Part shown: piece after piece, positions 41,921-51,480 of the stretch | Layout of the letters: every line of letters begins with the position of its first letter | Position numbering within the stretch: position 1 is the first letter of the stretch | Assembly (NCBI RefSeq): GCF_038592905.1 | Contig: NZ_CP151943.1 | Coordinates: forward strand, 2,296,501-2,360,500 | Reading direction: 5' to 3' | DNA length: 64,000 nucleotides | Source of the DNA: Neobacillus sp. FSL H8-0543 | GTDB taxonomy: Bacteria > Bacillota > Bacilli > Bacillales > Cytobacillaceae | Translations under genes and position numbers: made by a program | Notes under the pieces: generated by a model | What the model was told of the DNA's origin: nothing | The model's database searches: none | Seen by the model: only the letters and a program-made list of their open reading frames with translations

Positions 41921-42335
41921 TTTTTTCCTCCTGAAACGCTATTTCTAAATGGTATGTACTTAGGGCTGACCCTTCCAATACAAAGTCGTAAAGGACAGTA
42001 AAGCTGCCTTTCCCATTTTCAAAGCTATAATCTAACTTGTTTGCCTTTGTAACGGTGGTAAATTCCCCAAACGGCATTTCATAACTGCCATTTAGTTTGC
42101 GATTTAATTCAAAGGGCAGGCGCATTTTCACGGCACCCGAGCGCAAGATTAGCGCTTCCTTGTCTGCCATTTTAACAATCGTGCGGACCTCACCTTCCTC
42201 CATCGCTTCTACGTATTGGAGATAATCCGCATTCTCTCTTCGAAAGTATCGACCAAAAACAGATAATTCAAAAGTTTCATCTTGGTCAATTGTTGTTTTT
42301 ACAGTAATTTTTACGGGTAATTCGGGGGTCGACAA
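41907..42335 (-). CDS. ywiB: YwiB, DUF1934 family protein
   Basis: Beta-barrel lipocalin-like protein of 142 residues, a conserved partner of argS in Firmicutes with no assigned function. The family pattern is visible in [24 protein letters not shown] and [34 protein letters not shown]. The start is TTG 42335 with GGGAGTG-type ribosome site. It lies downstream of speB's region, with a terminator between. Confidence 0.85.
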   Translation of the reverse strand: MSTPELPVKITVKTTIDQDETFELSVFGRYFRRENADYLQYVEAMEEGEVRTIVKMADKEALILRSGAVKMRLPFELNRKLNGSYEMPFGEFTTVTKANKLDYSFENGKGSFTVLYDFVLEGSALSTYHLEIAFQEEKNEHS

Positions 42336-42351
42336 GCCTTATAGCACTCCC

Positions 42352-42384
42352 TTTTTTAAAAAGGAACCTTCTTTAAGGTCCTTT
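42352..42384 (-). terminator. Hairpin upstream of ywiB
   Basis: AAAGGACCTT/AAGGTTCCTTT stem with a T-run on the minus strand, a second possible terminator for speB. Confidence 0.8.
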
Positions 42385-42446
42385 GAATGGTTTTCGTCAC
42401 AATCACTTTTTCTATTATACCCATTGCTGCAGCAAGATTCAAAAGA

Positions 42447-42471
42447 TGCCTGCCCCTTATTGGGACAGGCA
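42447..42471 (-). terminator. Terminator of speB
   Basis: TGCCTGTCCC/GGGCAGGCA stem, with only a short T-run on the minus strand. Its left half resembles the recurrent GGTGACAGGCAC motif. Confidence 0.7.
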
Positions 42472-42484
42472 CCAAAAAAGTTTT

Positions 42485-43357
42485 CTATTTTACCCAACCT
42501 AGAAGCATTTCACGAATCAGCTTGCTCGCTGTATTCGCAGTTTGTTCTGAGTGGTCGTAAATAGGCGCAACTTCAACAAGGTCGCCACCAACCACATTTA
42601 CTTCAGAGCGGGCAATCTCATGAATTGAAGCGAGCAGCTCTTTTGAAGTGATTCCGCCAGCATCAACCGTACCTGTTCCTGGTGCATGTGCAGGGTCAAG
42701 AACATCGATATCAATTGTGACATAGACTGGACGGCCAGCAAGTGTTGGCAGGATTTCTTTTAACGGCTCAAGGACGTCAAATTTTGAAATATGCATGCCG
42801 TTTTGCTTTGCCCAGTCAAACTCTTCCTTCATTCCTGAACGAATTCCGAAAGAATAGACATTTTTCGGGCCAATCAGCTCGGCAATTTTGCGAATCGGTG
42901 TCGAGTGGGACAACGGCTCGCCTTCATAATGATCACGCAGATCCGTATGGGCATCCATATGAATAATCGCTAAATCAGGGTATTTCTTATAAACAGCTTT
43001 CATAACTGGCCAAGATACTAAGTGCTCTCCGCCCATTCCTAAAGGAAACTTTCCGGCATCCAGTAACTGACCGACGTACTCTTCGATCATATCAATGCTT
43101 TTTTGCGGATTCCCAAATGGAAGCGGAATATCACCAGCATCAAAATATTTTACATCCTCAAGCTCGCGGTCAAGATAGGCGCTGTATTCTTCCAGGCCAA
43201 TCGACACCTCGCGGATACGCGCAGGACCAAAACGTGAACCTGGACGATAACTAACCGTCCAATCCATCGGCATCCCATACAGAACGACCTTACTCTCCTC
43301 AAAACTCGGATGACTCTTTATAAACACATTCCCAGAATAAGCCTCATCAAAACGCAT
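42485..43357 (-). CDS. speB: Agmatinase
   Basis: Manganese ureohydrolase that splits agmatine to putrescine and urea, second step of arginine-derived polyamine synthesis. Metal motifs GGEH, DAHTD and DIDVLDP are present. 290 residues. Start ATG 43357 is favoured over 43363 by AGGA spacing. It follows speE after a repeat-bearing gap of about 250 bp, which breaks the tight B. subtilis speE-speB spacing. Confidence 0.94.
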   Translation of the reverse strand: MRFDEAYSGNVFIKSHPSFEESKVVLYGMPMDWTVSYRPGSRFGPARIREVSIGLEEYSAYLDRELEDVKYFDAGDIPLPFGNPQKSIDMIEEYVGQLLDAGKFPLGMGGEHLVSWPVMKAVYKKYPDLAIIHMDAHTDLRDHYEGEPLSHSTPIRKIAELIGPKNVYSFGIRSGMKEEFDWAKQNGMHISKFDVLEPLKEILPTLAGRPVYVTIDIDVLDPAHAPGTGTVDAGGITSKELLASIHEIARSEVNVVGGDLVEVAPIYDHSEQTANTASKLIREMLLGWVK

Positions 43358-43435
43358 ATGCATTCCTCACTTTATGTAATAAAAATAGGTGCTTTTGTCC
43401 CCTATTTGACCGGAGTACTTCTCTTTTTTCATCTT

Positions 43436-43516
43436 CGGTCACGTAGAACCTCCCTATGTGACCGTTACACTTCTCTATTCTTGTCTTCGGTCACGTAGAA
43501 CCTCTCTATGTGACCG
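43436..43516. repeat. Two hairpin units 52 bp apart
   Basis: CGGTCACGTAG-N7-CTATGTGACCG occurs at 43436-43464 and 43488-43516, a period of 52 bp. The arms are perfect inverted repeats apart from one G-T pair. It lies in the speE-speB gap. Confidence 0.85.
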
Positions 43517-43610
43517 AATTTCTCCTCACTTCAGCCGAAACAACCAACTGTCCGCCTCAGGTGGACAGTGTCCACGAGTGGTGACAGGCACCAACAAGGC
43601 ACCAACAAAA

Positions 43611-44438
43611 TTACTTCACTAGATCTCCCACAAACTTCGGCAGTACGAAGGCTGCTTTGTGTAGTTCTTTTGTGTAGTATTTTGTTTCGATTTCATGGTA
43701 GCGGTCATCGTTCACTTCTACCGGATCATATTTCTTGGAGCCGATGGTGAAGGCCCATAGTCCGCTTGGGTAGGTTGGGATGTTCGCTAGGTAAAGACGT
43801 GTGATAGGGAAAATTTCCTTTACGTCACGCTGTACACTGCGGATTAGATCCGCTTTGAACCAAGGGTTGTCAGATTGAGCGACGAAGATTCCGTCTTCTT
43901 TCAGCGCACGGGAAATACCTGCATAGAATCCTTTTGTAAATAGGTTTACGGCTGGTCCAACCGGTTCTGTTGAATCAACCATAATGACGTCATACTGATT
44001 TTCACTTTTAGCGATATGCATGAAGCCATCGTCCACTTGAACATCCACACGCGGATCCTCAAGCATTCCTGCAATCGATGGAAGGAATTTTTTTGAGTAC
44101 TCGATAACTTTGCCATCAATATCAACAAGCGTTGCTTTTTTCACGCTTGGATGTTTTAAAATTTCACGGATTACACCGCCATCGCCACCGCCGACTACAA
44201 GCACATTCTCAGGGTTTGGATGAGTAAATAGTGGCACATGGGCTACCATTTCATGGTAAACAAACTCATCTACTTCAGAGGTCATGACCATGTCATCCAG
44301 CAACAGCATATTGCCCCATTCTTCTGTCTCTACCATATCAAGCTTTTGGAAATCCGTTTGCTCTGTATGTAAGGTTTTATTTATTTTCATAGTAATGCCA
44401 AAGTTTTCAGTCTGTTTTTCTGTAAACCAAATTGCCAT
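43611..44438 (-). CDS. speE: Spermidine synthase
   Basis: Aminopropyltransferase that makes spermidine from putrescine and decarboxylated SAM. It has [16 protein letters not shown], the acceptor-binding [10 protein letters not shown] and QSDNPWF. Length about 275 residues. The start ATG 44438 is favoured, since AAGGA lies eight bases before it; 44444 is also possible. It is upstream of speB. Confidence 0.96.
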   Translation of the reverse strand: MAIWFTEKQTENFGITMKINKTLHTEQTDFQKLDMVETEEWGNMLLLDDMVMTSEVDEFVYHEMVAHVPLFTHPNPENVLVVGGGDGGVIREILKHPSVKKATLVDIDGKVIEYSKKFLPSIAGMLEDPRVDVQVDDGFMHIAKSENQYDVIMVDSTEPVGPAVNLFTKGFYAGISRALKEDGIFVAQSDNPWFKADLIRSVQRDVKEIFPITRLYLANIPTYPSGLWAFTIGSKKYDPVEVNDDRYHEIETKYYTKELHKAAFVLPKFVGDLVK

Positions 44439-44520
44439 GTTCATCTTCCTTCCAATTCTATTTTAAAAAATTTCTTCCAACTAAATAACTACGCTAAGCG
44501 TATGGACACTTCCACTTTTC

Positions 44521-44560
44521 TTTGTCTAGCTCCAGCACCTAGGCGCTTCCGCTTTTCTTT
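44521..44560. repeat. Type-2 element fragment
   Basis: TTTGTCTAGCTCCAGC-ACCTAGGCGCTTCCGCTTTT, a 40-bp remnant of the 18549 family, in the 313-bp speE-pbpG gap. The remainder of that gap is AT-rich and should hold the divergent promoters, which I could not fix. Confidence 0.65.
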
Positions 44561-44757
44561 TTTTATACTACCCAAACTATTGAATTACAAACATAAAGAA
44601 AAGTCTAGTGAATTACTGGTGAAATTTCAAGAAAATTTTTCATTTTGCTAGATAAAATGTTTAAACTCCCCTGGTATTTTCCAATACTGTTACTATGCAA
44701 TTTTTTATAGTGATATCTAGCTAACAACAACGGGAACTTATAAAGGGGGGGATTCAA

Positions 44758-46830
44758 GTGGAAGTTGTGACCGATCAGGGATTTCGAAAAACAGTAAAAT
44801 ACCTGCGTGCTTTAATCATTATTAGCTTGATAGGAATCATTCTCGCTTTGCTTATATTTTTAGGCATTCTCGCTTATGCAAAAATGCTGGGGGCACCAGC
44901 GCTTGCTGTTCCCCAATCCACCTTGTTTTTTGCTAATGATGGCTCCTTGATTGGTGAAAGCAACAGCGGTCAGAAAAGATACTGGGTACCGTTAGAGGAA
45001 ATTTCGCCAGATTTAACCGCAGCTACTATTTCAATTGAGGATAAAAACTTTTATGAACATCATGGCTTTGACTATAAACGGATTGCCGGTGCCGTTTTTG
45101 CCGATATCAAGGCATTTGCTAAGGTTCAAGGTGCCAGTACGATCACACAGCAATACGCAAGAAATCTGTTTCTTGAGCATGATAAAACCTGGAAACGAAA
45201 GATTCTCGAGGCCTTTTATTCCATCCGGCTTGAAATGAATTATACAAAAGATGAAATTCTTGAAGGCTATTTAAACACCATTTACTATGGGCATGGTGCT
45301 TATGGTGTTCAGTCAGCAAGCCAATTTTATTTTGGAAAAAATGCCTCCGAACTGACTTTAGCTGAAGCCTCTATGCTTGCCGGGATCCCAAAAGGACCTA
45401 GTTTATACTCGCCGCTTTCTTCAATAGAAAACGCCAAACAACGCCAGGAGATTATTCTCCATACGATGGTCACCAACGGCTATATCAAGAAACAGCTAGC
45501 ACAAACAACGAAAGAGGTCCCCCTTACTTTTGTTGGTAATCATCCGCACAAGCATGTTGAAGCCGCTCCATATTTTCAGGATGCCGTTAAAAATGCTTTG
45601 AAAAATTCGCTAAACTTGGATGAGCGGACGATTGCTCTCGGCGGTTTAAAGGTATTTACTACACTTGACCTGAAGCAGCAGGAAATAGCTGAACAGCAGG
45701 TTGAAAAATATATTTCGGACGAGTCAGAGATTCAGGTCGGTATGGTCGCGATGAATCCGAAAAATGGCTATGTTACAGCGATGGTTGGCGGCCGTGACTA
45801 TGAAGAAAGCCCCTTTAACCGGGCGGTTCAGGCGGTAAGACAGCCAGGCTCGACCATTAAGCCGCTACTTTATTACGAAGCGCTAAATCAAGGCTTCACG
45901 CCATCTTCAACAATGAGAAGTGAATATACGACTTTCAAATTTGATGATGGCAGGGAGGAATATTCTCCGCAAAATTATAATAACACCTATGCAGATGGTG
46001 AGATTACCCTCGCCCAGGCGTTGGCCTTATCAGATAATATTTATGCAGTTAAGACACACTTATTTATGGGCACAGAAACCTTAGTAAACACGGTAAAGAA
46101 GTTCGGGATATCAACTGACATGGCCAGTGTTCCCTCTTTAGCACTGGGGACCTCAGGTGTTCGTGTCATTGAAATGGCGAATGCCTACAGTTTGTTTGCA
46201 AATGGCGGAAAAAAGGTAAACCCTATCTTGATTACAAGGGTGGAGGATTATAACGGCAAGGTCATTTATGAATATAAAAATGAAGCTAGTAAGGTTCTCG
46301 ATGCTGCGAAAGCCTTTGTAATGACACAGATGCTGACGGGTGTATTCGATACTAAGCTTAACGGCTATACAACGGTTACAGGGAATTCACTCATAAAAGA
46401 TATTACCCGTACGTATGCCGCAAAATCTGGGACGACTATAACAGATAACTGGATGGTTGGCTATACACCGCAGCTCGTGACGGCCGTTTGGACCGGTTAT
46501 GACCTTGGCAAGCCGATAACCCGTGTGGCAGAGAAGGGATATGCCAGAAACATTTGGGCACAGTTCATGGAAAAGTCACTTAAAGGGAAACCAGTAAAGA
46601 GCTTCAAACCGCCGAAGGAAGGCGTTGTTGGCGTGTATGTCAATCCGGCCAACGGGAAGCTGGCATCCGATGACTGTCCTATCCGGAGGTTTACGTATTA
46701 TGAAACCGGAACCGAACCAACGGAATACTGTACCGATCATTTTTCCCATAATGATGAGGCAAAGCCTGTAGAAGATAAGAAGGACCAAGAGGTTCCTTGG
46801 TATAAAAAGATTTTTAAATGGGCTAATTAA
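44758..46830 (+). CDS. pbpG: Class A penicillin-binding protein (PBP2d/PbpG type)
   Basis: Bifunctional peptidoglycan synthase of 690 residues. One membrane anchor (about 18-42) precedes the GT51 glycosyltransferase with EDKNFYEHHGFD (Glu94), GASTITQQ (126-133) and KILEA (148-152). The transpeptidase follows with SXXK at S365-TIK, SDN at 425-427 and KSGTT at 556-560. In B. subtilis pbpG (ywhE) is forespore-expressed and used in spore germ-cell-wall synthesis. Start is GTG 44758 after AAGGGGGGG. Confidence 0.93.
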   Translation: MEVVTDQGFRKTVKYLRALIIISLIGIILALLIFLGILAYAKMLGAPALAVPQSTLFFANDGSLIGESNSGQKRYWVPLEEISPDLTAATISIEDKNFYEHHGFDYKRIAGAVFADIKAFAKVQGASTITQQYARNLFLEHDKTWKRKILEAFYSIRLEMNYTKDEILEGYLNTIYYGHGAYGVQSASQFYFGKNASELTLAEASMLAGIPKGPSLYSPLSSIENAKQRQEIILHTMVTNGYIKKQLAQTTKEVPLTFVGNHPHKHVEAAPYFQDAVKNALKNSLNLDERTIALGGLKVFTTLDLKQQEIAEQQVEKYISDESEIQVGMVAMNPKNGYVTAMVGGRDYEESPFNRAVQAVRQPGSTIKPLLYYEALNQGFTPSSTMRSEYTTFKFDDGREEYSPQNYNNTYADGEITLAQALALSDNIYAVKTHLFMGTETLVNTVKKFGISTDMASVPSLALGTSGVRVIEMANAYSLFANGGKKVNPILITRVEDYNGKVIYEYKNEASKVLDAAKAFVMTQMLTGVFDTKLNGYTTVTGNSLIKDITRTYAAKSGTTITDNWMVGYTPQLVTAVWTGYDLGKPITRVAEKGYARNIWAQFMEKSLKGKPVKSFKPPKEGVVGVYVNPANGKLASDDCPIRRFTYYETGTEPTEYCTDHFSHNDEAKPVEDKKDQEVPWYKKIFKWAN

Positions 46831-46850
46831 TGTGCAAAAAGAACATAGAA

Positions 46851-46882
46851 AGGCTCCGGAGTTTCCGCTCCGGAGCTTTTCC
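46851..46882. terminator. Terminator of pbpG
   Basis: GCTCCGGAG/CTCCGGAGC stem with TTTT on the plus strand. It stands about 20 bases after the pbpG stop and may also act on the opposite strand. Confidence 0.85.
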
Positions 46883-46967
46883 TGTCCTAGCTTTACAGTG
46901 TTCTCACACTGCTAATAATTTTAGCTAGTTTTTGCCAAAATTTCAACTCTATTTTCTTAAAATAGCT

Positions 46968-47474
46968 TTATTCCGCCTGTAATCCCTTTTTCAACTCTTC
47001 AGTAGAATTGTTCCACAGATCTTGATTGTGGTTGCGTAAGAAATCAGCTAATATCTTTTTCGATTTATCGTCCATATGCTCGACTATAATATGTCGTTTC
47101 AGTGATTTATCCATCCGATTCACATGTTCAGGAAGTGATTTATAGCCACGGCGGATTTCACGGTCGACCGTCATTTCACAGGCAGTTACTCCTGCATAGT
47201 ATGGTCCTTCCGGTTTACGATCCACCGTTACCCACACTAGCCAGTAGGGTTTTGCGTTTGGAACCTCTTCCTTTGTTTTCAGGAATTTAATCCCCTTCTC
47301 GACCACGCTTCGTGCATGCATCGCACCAACATCAATAACTGCATCACTCGCATCAACATCAATAATTACCGGTGACACATTATCAAGGCTTAATGCACCC
47401 TTTCCATAACCCTTGTGCCCATCTGTCGGGTCAGGTTTTATAATATTAAAGCCTAGTTTTTTCTTTTCATTCAT
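46968..47474 (-). CDS. ywhD: YwhD family protein
   Basis: Protein of 168 residues from a Bacillus family of unknown function. It includes FNIIKPDPTDGHKGYGKGALSLDNVSPVIID and GPYYAGVTACEMTVDREIRRGYKSLPEHVNRMD. It is cotranscribed with ywhC (19 bp spacing), as in B. subtilis. Start ATG 47474 has GGAGG seven bases upstream. Confidence 0.85.
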   Translation of the reverse strand: MNEKKKLGFNIIKPDPTDGHKGYGKGALSLDNVSPVIIDVDASDAVIDVGAMHARSVVEKGIKFLKTKEEVPNAKPYWLVWVTVDRKPEGPYYAGVTACEMTVDREIRRGYKSLPEHVNRMDKSLKRHIIVEHMDDKSKKILADFLRNHNQDLWNNSTEELKKGLQAE

Positions 47475-47493
47475 TAAATATTAACCTCCTATC

Positions 47494-48144
47494 CTAAAAA
47501 AAGAATTGATAAAAGAAATCACCTAATCCATTCATTACCCAAGGTAAAACCACACCGAAAATAGGCTGGATCGTATACTCGTCAAGCGGGGTGATGACGA
47601 TGATCAAAAAGATAATTACTCCATACGATTCCCATTGGGTCATTTTTGCCCGCAGGTCATTTGGTGCCAAATCCTCTAAAATCCGGTAGCCATCCAATGG
47701 CGGAAACGGCAATAAGTTAAAAACAAATAAAACAATATTAAGCCAGATAAATATATCGAGAAATTCACTAAAACCTGCCGGAATCACCGCACCAAAGCGC
47801 ATTAAAGCGAACGCAACGATAAAGGCAAGCGAAGCCAATACAAGATTACTAAGCGGGCCGGCAATCGAAACTAACACTCCGGCAAGACGCGGTTTTTTAA
47901 AGAAAAACCGGTTGACAGGGACGGGACGTGCCCAGCCAAACCCGGCAATAAAAATCAAGATTGTCCCAAATGGATCCAGATGCTTGAGCGGATTTAACGT
48001 CAAGCGCCCTTGTTTTTGTGCCGTGCTATCCCCAAATTTATAAGCCACGTATGCATGAGCAAATTCGTGGAACGTAAACGCAATCATTAAGGTGATTGCA
48101 ACGTAGGGAATCTCCTGTAATGAATAAGCAAGAAATCCTTCCAA
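47494..48144 (-). CDS. ywhC: Site-2-protease-family membrane protein YwhC
   Basis: Membrane zinc metalloprotease of the M50/site-2 family, 217 residues with about five to six membrane segments. The zinc motif HEFAH is near 26-30 and the second metal-ligand segment is NLLPFPPLDG. The substrate is unknown. The start is taken as TTG 48144 after AAGGGGAG; the ORF extends to 48246, but the extra residues are highly basic and not part of the family. Confidence 0.88.
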   Translation of the reverse strand: MEGFLAYSLQEIPYVAITLMIAFTFHEFAHAYVAYKFGDSTAQKQGRLTLNPLKHLDPFGTILIFIAGFGWARPVPVNRFFFKKPRLAGVLVSIAGPLSNLVLASLAFIVAFALMRFGAVIPAGFSEFLDIFIWLNIVLFVFNLLPFPPLDGYRILEDLAPNDLRAKMTQWESYGVIIFLIIVITPLDEYTIQPIFGVVLPWVMNGLGDFFYQFFF

Positions 48145-48278
48145 TCTATCTCCCCTTCTCCTCTTTTTTTCCTTTAGTATACATGATAGAGACCCTAATG
48201 TGAAAATGTTATACATGCTTGTTTTTTTACCAGCGAAATGCCACAATATGAACAGTTATGTTAAAAGGAGGACTACCG

Positions 48279-48464
48279 ATGCCCTATGTTACTGTTAAAA
48301 TGCTAGAAGGTCGTACGGAAGAACAGAAAAAGGCACTTGTTGAAAAAGTAACTGCTGCTGTGAGCGAAACAGTAGATGCTCCAAAGGAAAATATCGTTGT
48401 GTTTATTGAGGAAATGCCTAAAAATCATTACGCTGTAGGCGGAAAAAGATTTAGCGATAACTAA
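48279..48464 (+). CDS. ywhB: 4-oxalocrotonate tautomerase family protein YwhB
   Basis: Tautomerase monomer of 61 residues that forms hexamers and uses the N-terminal proline (MPYVTVKMLEGRT; Pro1 after Met removal). IVVFIEEMPKNHYAVGGKRFSD closes the protein. The physiological substrate is unknown. ATG 48279 is chosen with AAGGAGG upstream; the ORF opening at 48258 would mask the catalytic proline. It is divergent from ywhC and ends in a bidirectional terminator. Confidence 0.93.
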   Translation: MPYVTVKMLEGRTEEQKKALVEKVTAAVSETVDAPKENIVVFIEEMPKNHYAVGGKRFSDN

Positions 48465-48475
48465 AAATCGAAAAA

Positions 48476-48505
48476 GAGGTGCTCAAAAGTGATATTTGAG
48501 CACCT
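48476..48505. terminator. Bidirectional terminator between ywhB and the SDR gene
   Basis: GAGGTGCTCAAA/TTTGAGCACCTT hairpin with T-rich sequence on both sides; it serves both convergent genes. Confidence 0.88.
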
Positions 48506-48519
48506 TAGTTTTGCAAAGC

Positions 48520-49296
48520 TTAATTCGAATTAGCTGACATGCCACCATCAATTCGATACTGACTTCCACTAATAAAACTACTATCTTCGGAAGCAAGGAA
48601 AAGAACCAACTTAGCAATTTCATCCGGCTCCGCGTATCTTCCCATTGGAATAAGCTTGGTATATTCGTCCCTAGCTTGTTCTGCCCGACCTGGATAGGTA
48701 CTTTCCTCAATATCTCTCATCATTCTTGTATTAACACTAGTAGGGTGGATTGAATTCACTCGTACCTTTCTGCTGGCTGCTTCAAGGGCAGCTGTTTTTG
48801 TCAATCCGACTACAGCATGCTTTGAGGCAACATAAGGTGATAGCGTTGGGTAGCCCATCCAACTTGCATCAGATGCAGTGTTAATAATGCTGCCGCTTCC
48901 TTGTTCCATCATGATGGGTAACACATGCTTTAATCCTAAAAAGATACCACGGACATTGATATTCATCACTTCATCAAATGCCTCTACGGTTTGATCTACT
49001 AACAATGCAACCTTCCCTTCAATACCTGCATTATTAAAGAAAATATCAATTTTCCCAAAATTTTCAACCGTTTTGTTCACATATTTGATTGTGTCCTCTT
49101 CTTTGGATACATCCGCTTTTACTGTAATAACCTCTCCATATTGATCAAGTTCAGACTTCGCCTTCATAAGTGATTCTCGGGTTCTCCCAACTAATACGAC
49201 CTTCGCGCCTTCTTTTAAAAATAATTCGGCTGTTTCAATTCCAATTCCACCAGCACCACCTGTAATGATCGCAACTTTTCCCACTAATTTAGCCAT
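48520..49296 (-). CDS. Short-chain dehydrogenase/reductase
   Basis: NAD(P)-dependent oxidoreductase of 258 residues. The cofactor motif is TGGAGGIG (about 11-18), followed by NNAG and the YVASK active-site Tyr/Lys. The catalytic Ser lies in NTASDASWMG. The substrate is unknown; similar proteins are annotated as 3-oxoacyl-ACP or glucose dehydrogenases. It is not part of the B. subtilis ywh order and appears to be a local addition. Start ATG 49296 has GGAGG. Confidence 0.9.
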   Translation of the reverse strand: MAKLVGKVAIITGGAGGIGIETAELFLKEGAKVVLVGRTRESLMKAKSELDQYGEVITVKADVSKEEDTIKYVNKTVENFGKIDIFFNNAGIEGKVALLVDQTVEAFDEVMNINVRGIFLGLKHVLPIMMEQGSGSIINTASDASWMGYPTLSPYVASKHAVVGLTKTAALEAASRKVRVNSIHPTSVNTRMMRDIEESTYPGRAEQARDEYTKLIPMGRYAEPDEIAKLVLFLASEDSSFISGSQYRIDGGMSANSN

Positions 49297-49356
49297 ATGT
49301 ATTACCTCCATCACCTGTAATAGTTCGATTCTAAACACCATACGGATAATTTAAAA

Positions 49357-49388
49357 AGTAAAAAGCTTGAGGTTTTCCCTCAAGCTAT
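49357..49388 (-). terminator. Terminator of ywgA
   Basis: AGCTTGAGG/CCTCAAGCT stem with a T-run on the minus strand. Confidence 0.88.
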
Positions 49389-49412
49389 TTTCATGATGTT
49401 GTTCATGTTCCG

Positions 49413-49931
49413 CTACACTATTTGGAGATTCGCTTTTTCCTTTAATACTTCAATGTATTGATAAGCCTCTGCAATTTCCTCTTCGGTGTAGCGCTGGCTT
49501 GCTTTTAATGTGAACACTTTGTTTGTAACTTCTTCTTTCGAAAGATTATCAAAATACAAGATTGTTGATACCAGCTCCAAGAATCTAGCATTCTGTTCAT
49601 TCATATCCTTCAGACACTCTTGTAAAAAGGGCATATCCACTTCATTTAAACTTAAAAATTCTTTCCCGTCCTCTGTAAGGGTGTAACGGTACTGAAAATA
49701 ACCACCCTTTTTCTCTTTAATCTCCTCGAGAAATCCCATATTACAAAGTTCTTCGACACGCAGTGTTAATTCCTCGGAATAAGGTCCATAAAAATGGAAC
49801 TGGAAACGCTCGTGGAAGGGGAAAGTTACCTTTTTAGCAATATATATCATCTTTTGCAGTTTTTTTCTTCCGACAACTTCACCGGAAACAAAAATTGCTT
49901 GCATCAGCTTCGCATGATCTTTTAACAACAT
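49413..49931 (-). CDS. ywgA: YwgA family protein
   Basis: Winged-helix-like protein of 172 residues with the pattern GEVVGRKKLQKMIYIAKK and LTEDGKEFL, which resembles DNA-binding modules, but no function is assigned. It is 20 bp downstream of ywfO and so probably cotranscribed, as in B. subtilis. The ATG at 49931 is favoured by AGGAG spacing over 49937. Confidence 0.82.
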   Translation of the reverse strand: MLLKDHAKLMQAIFVSGEVVGRKKLQKMIYIAKKVTFPFHERFQFHFYGPYSEELTLRVEELCNMGFLEEIKEKKGGYFQYRYTLTEDGKEFLSLNEVDMPFLQECLKDMNEQNARFLELVSTILYFDNLSKEEVTNKVFTLKASQRYTEEEIAEAYQYIEVLKEKANLQIV

Positions 49932-49951
49932 CGTCATCTCCTACACCAAGT

Positions 49952-51250
49952 TTATATCTCTAATAGGGTACGTATTTGTTTTTTAATATCCTTTTCTAGA
50001 GATTCATCGTCAAGAAAATCAGCAGGATAGTAGAGCTTATGATCGGTTCGCCTTTTTCCAGAGATGGCGTCGACAATTTCGGATTCACGAGAAAGCTCCC
50101 TTAACTCTCCGCTTTTCATTAATAAATGAATCGGCAGCCGTTCCTCTTCCTCACCTGGGCGGTAAAAGTCGTAAGGCAGGTCTGACGAGGAATCAACCAC
50201 TAAATAGTATTCTGGATCAATTCCAGCCTTTTCAAAAAGGCGGGTTAATTCTGTGAGCTTTTTGTATTCCTTCGCGGGGTCAAATTCAACATATTTAAAC
50301 AGGTTGCGGTTAACGAAACGTCTGCATAAGTCGCTTAAAATCCTGTCATCCTCTTCCTGCCAGATTTGAAAGTAATACATAATTACGGCTTCATCTAATT
50401 TTAAATAGTCTTCTAATATCACCTGGTCTGTAAAGAGGGTATAAAAGTGGATCGGGTCGTTTTTAAACGCATAGTTTTCTTCAGATAACTGTTTCGCCCG
50501 GTGGAGGATCTTTGTTAAAATTACCTCTGCGCTCCGGGACACAGGATGAAAGTATACTTGCCAGTACATCTGGTAGCGGCTCATAATATAATCCTCTACT
50601 GCATGCATGCCGCTTTTCTTAATTACCACTTGATCCTCTTGCGGACGCATGACGCGCAAAATTCTCTCCATATCGAATTGTCCGTAGCTTACACCGGTAA
50701 AATAGGCATCCCTCTGCAGGTAATCCATTCGGTCGGCATCAATTTGGCTGGAAATTAAACTAACAACGAGCTTTTTTTCAGAGGTCTTTTCAATCACTTC
50801 TGCGACTTTTTCAGGAAAGTCCGGGCTCACTCTTGTAAGGACGGCGTTTACCTCTGTTTTCCCGAGGATAATCGCTCTTGTAAACTCTTCATGGTCCAAG
50901 TCGAATACTTTTTCAAAGGAATGCGAAAAGGGTCCGTGCCCCAAATCATGTAGAAGGGCTGCACATAGGGTAAGGATGCGATCTTCCGCGTTCCATTCCG
51001 GCCTGCCTGCAAACACATCATCTATGATGCGCCGGACAATTTCATAGACACCAAGTGAGTGGTTGAAGCGGCTATGCTCAGCCCCATGGAAGGTTAAAAA
51101 GGCAGTCCCGAGCTGTTTAATGCGCCGCAGCCGTTGGAATTCCTTTGTCCCGACTAAATCCCAGATTACGTGATCACGCACATGGACATAGCGATGAACA
51201 GGATCTTTAAATACTTTTTCCTCACTAAGCTTTTCTGCCGAGTACCCCAT
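49952..51250 (-). CDS. ywfO: HD-domain phosphohydrolase YwfO
   Basis: dNTPase-like HD hydrolase of 432 residues. The metal-binding HD pair is in LCAALLHDLGHGPFSHSFE, preceded by the conserved FHGAEHSRFNHSLGVYEI. Later IDADRMDYLQRDAYFTGV resembles the substrate region. The physiological substrate in Bacillus is not settled. Start ATG 51250 is chosen with GAAGGGAAAC; residues upstream in the ORF are unrelated to the family. Confidence 0.92.
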   Translation of the reverse strand: MGYSAEKLSEEKVFKDPVHRYVHVRDHVIWDLVGTKEFQRLRRIKQLGTAFLTFHGAEHSRFNHSLGVYEIVRRIIDDVFAGRPEWNAEDRILTLCAALLHDLGHGPFSHSFEKVFDLDHEEFTRAIILGKTEVNAVLTRVSPDFPEKVAEVIEKTSEKKLVVSLISSQIDADRMDYLQRDAYFTGVSYGQFDMERILRVMRPQEDQVVIKKSGMHAVEDYIMSRYQMYWQVYFHPVSRSAEVILTKILHRAKQLSEENYAFKNDPIHFYTLFTDQVILEDYLKLDEAVIMYYFQIWQEEDDRILSDLCRRFVNRNLFKYVEFDPAKEYKKLTELTRLFEKAGIDPEYYLVVDSSSDLPYDFYRPGEEEERLPIHLLMKSGELRELSRESEIVDAISGKRRTDHKLYYPADFLDDESLEKDIKKQIRTLLEI

Positions 51251-51355
51251 AGTTGTTTCCCTTCTTCCTCTTATGCTTGCTTCTATTATATCCCCAATTA
51301 TTAGGTAAATCAGCAAAATTCTCCAGCATTTTTCGCCATATTTTTTAATTTTGTC

Positions 51356-51407
51356 TGTTGATTGGAGGTCCAGGCACTTCGCTTTTTAGCGGGCGGTCCA
51401 ATCAACA
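51356..51407. repeat. Internally deleted TIR element, copy D (type 1)
   Basis: 52 bp only. Terminal TGTTGATTGGAGG and GTCCAATCAACA are kept but most of the core is missing; the remaining words are CAGGCACTTCGCTTTT and GCGGGCGG. Same orientation as the other copies. Confidence 0.85.
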
Positions 51408-51444
51408 GAGTATGCAAAAATAGCATTCATTTAACATAACAAAA

Positions 51445-51480
51445 GAAAAATCACCTAAGATTTTTTGTCATAGGTGATTA
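51445..51480 (-). terminator. Terminator of the DUF1450 gene
   Basis: AATCACCTA/TAGGTGATT stem with a T-run on the minus strand; it overlaps the stop codon. Confidence 0.9.

Noticed and set aside
40250..42400. T-box leader for argS
   Set aside because: argS overlaps ywiB and no T-box specifier stem or NNTGGNACC core was seen upstream.
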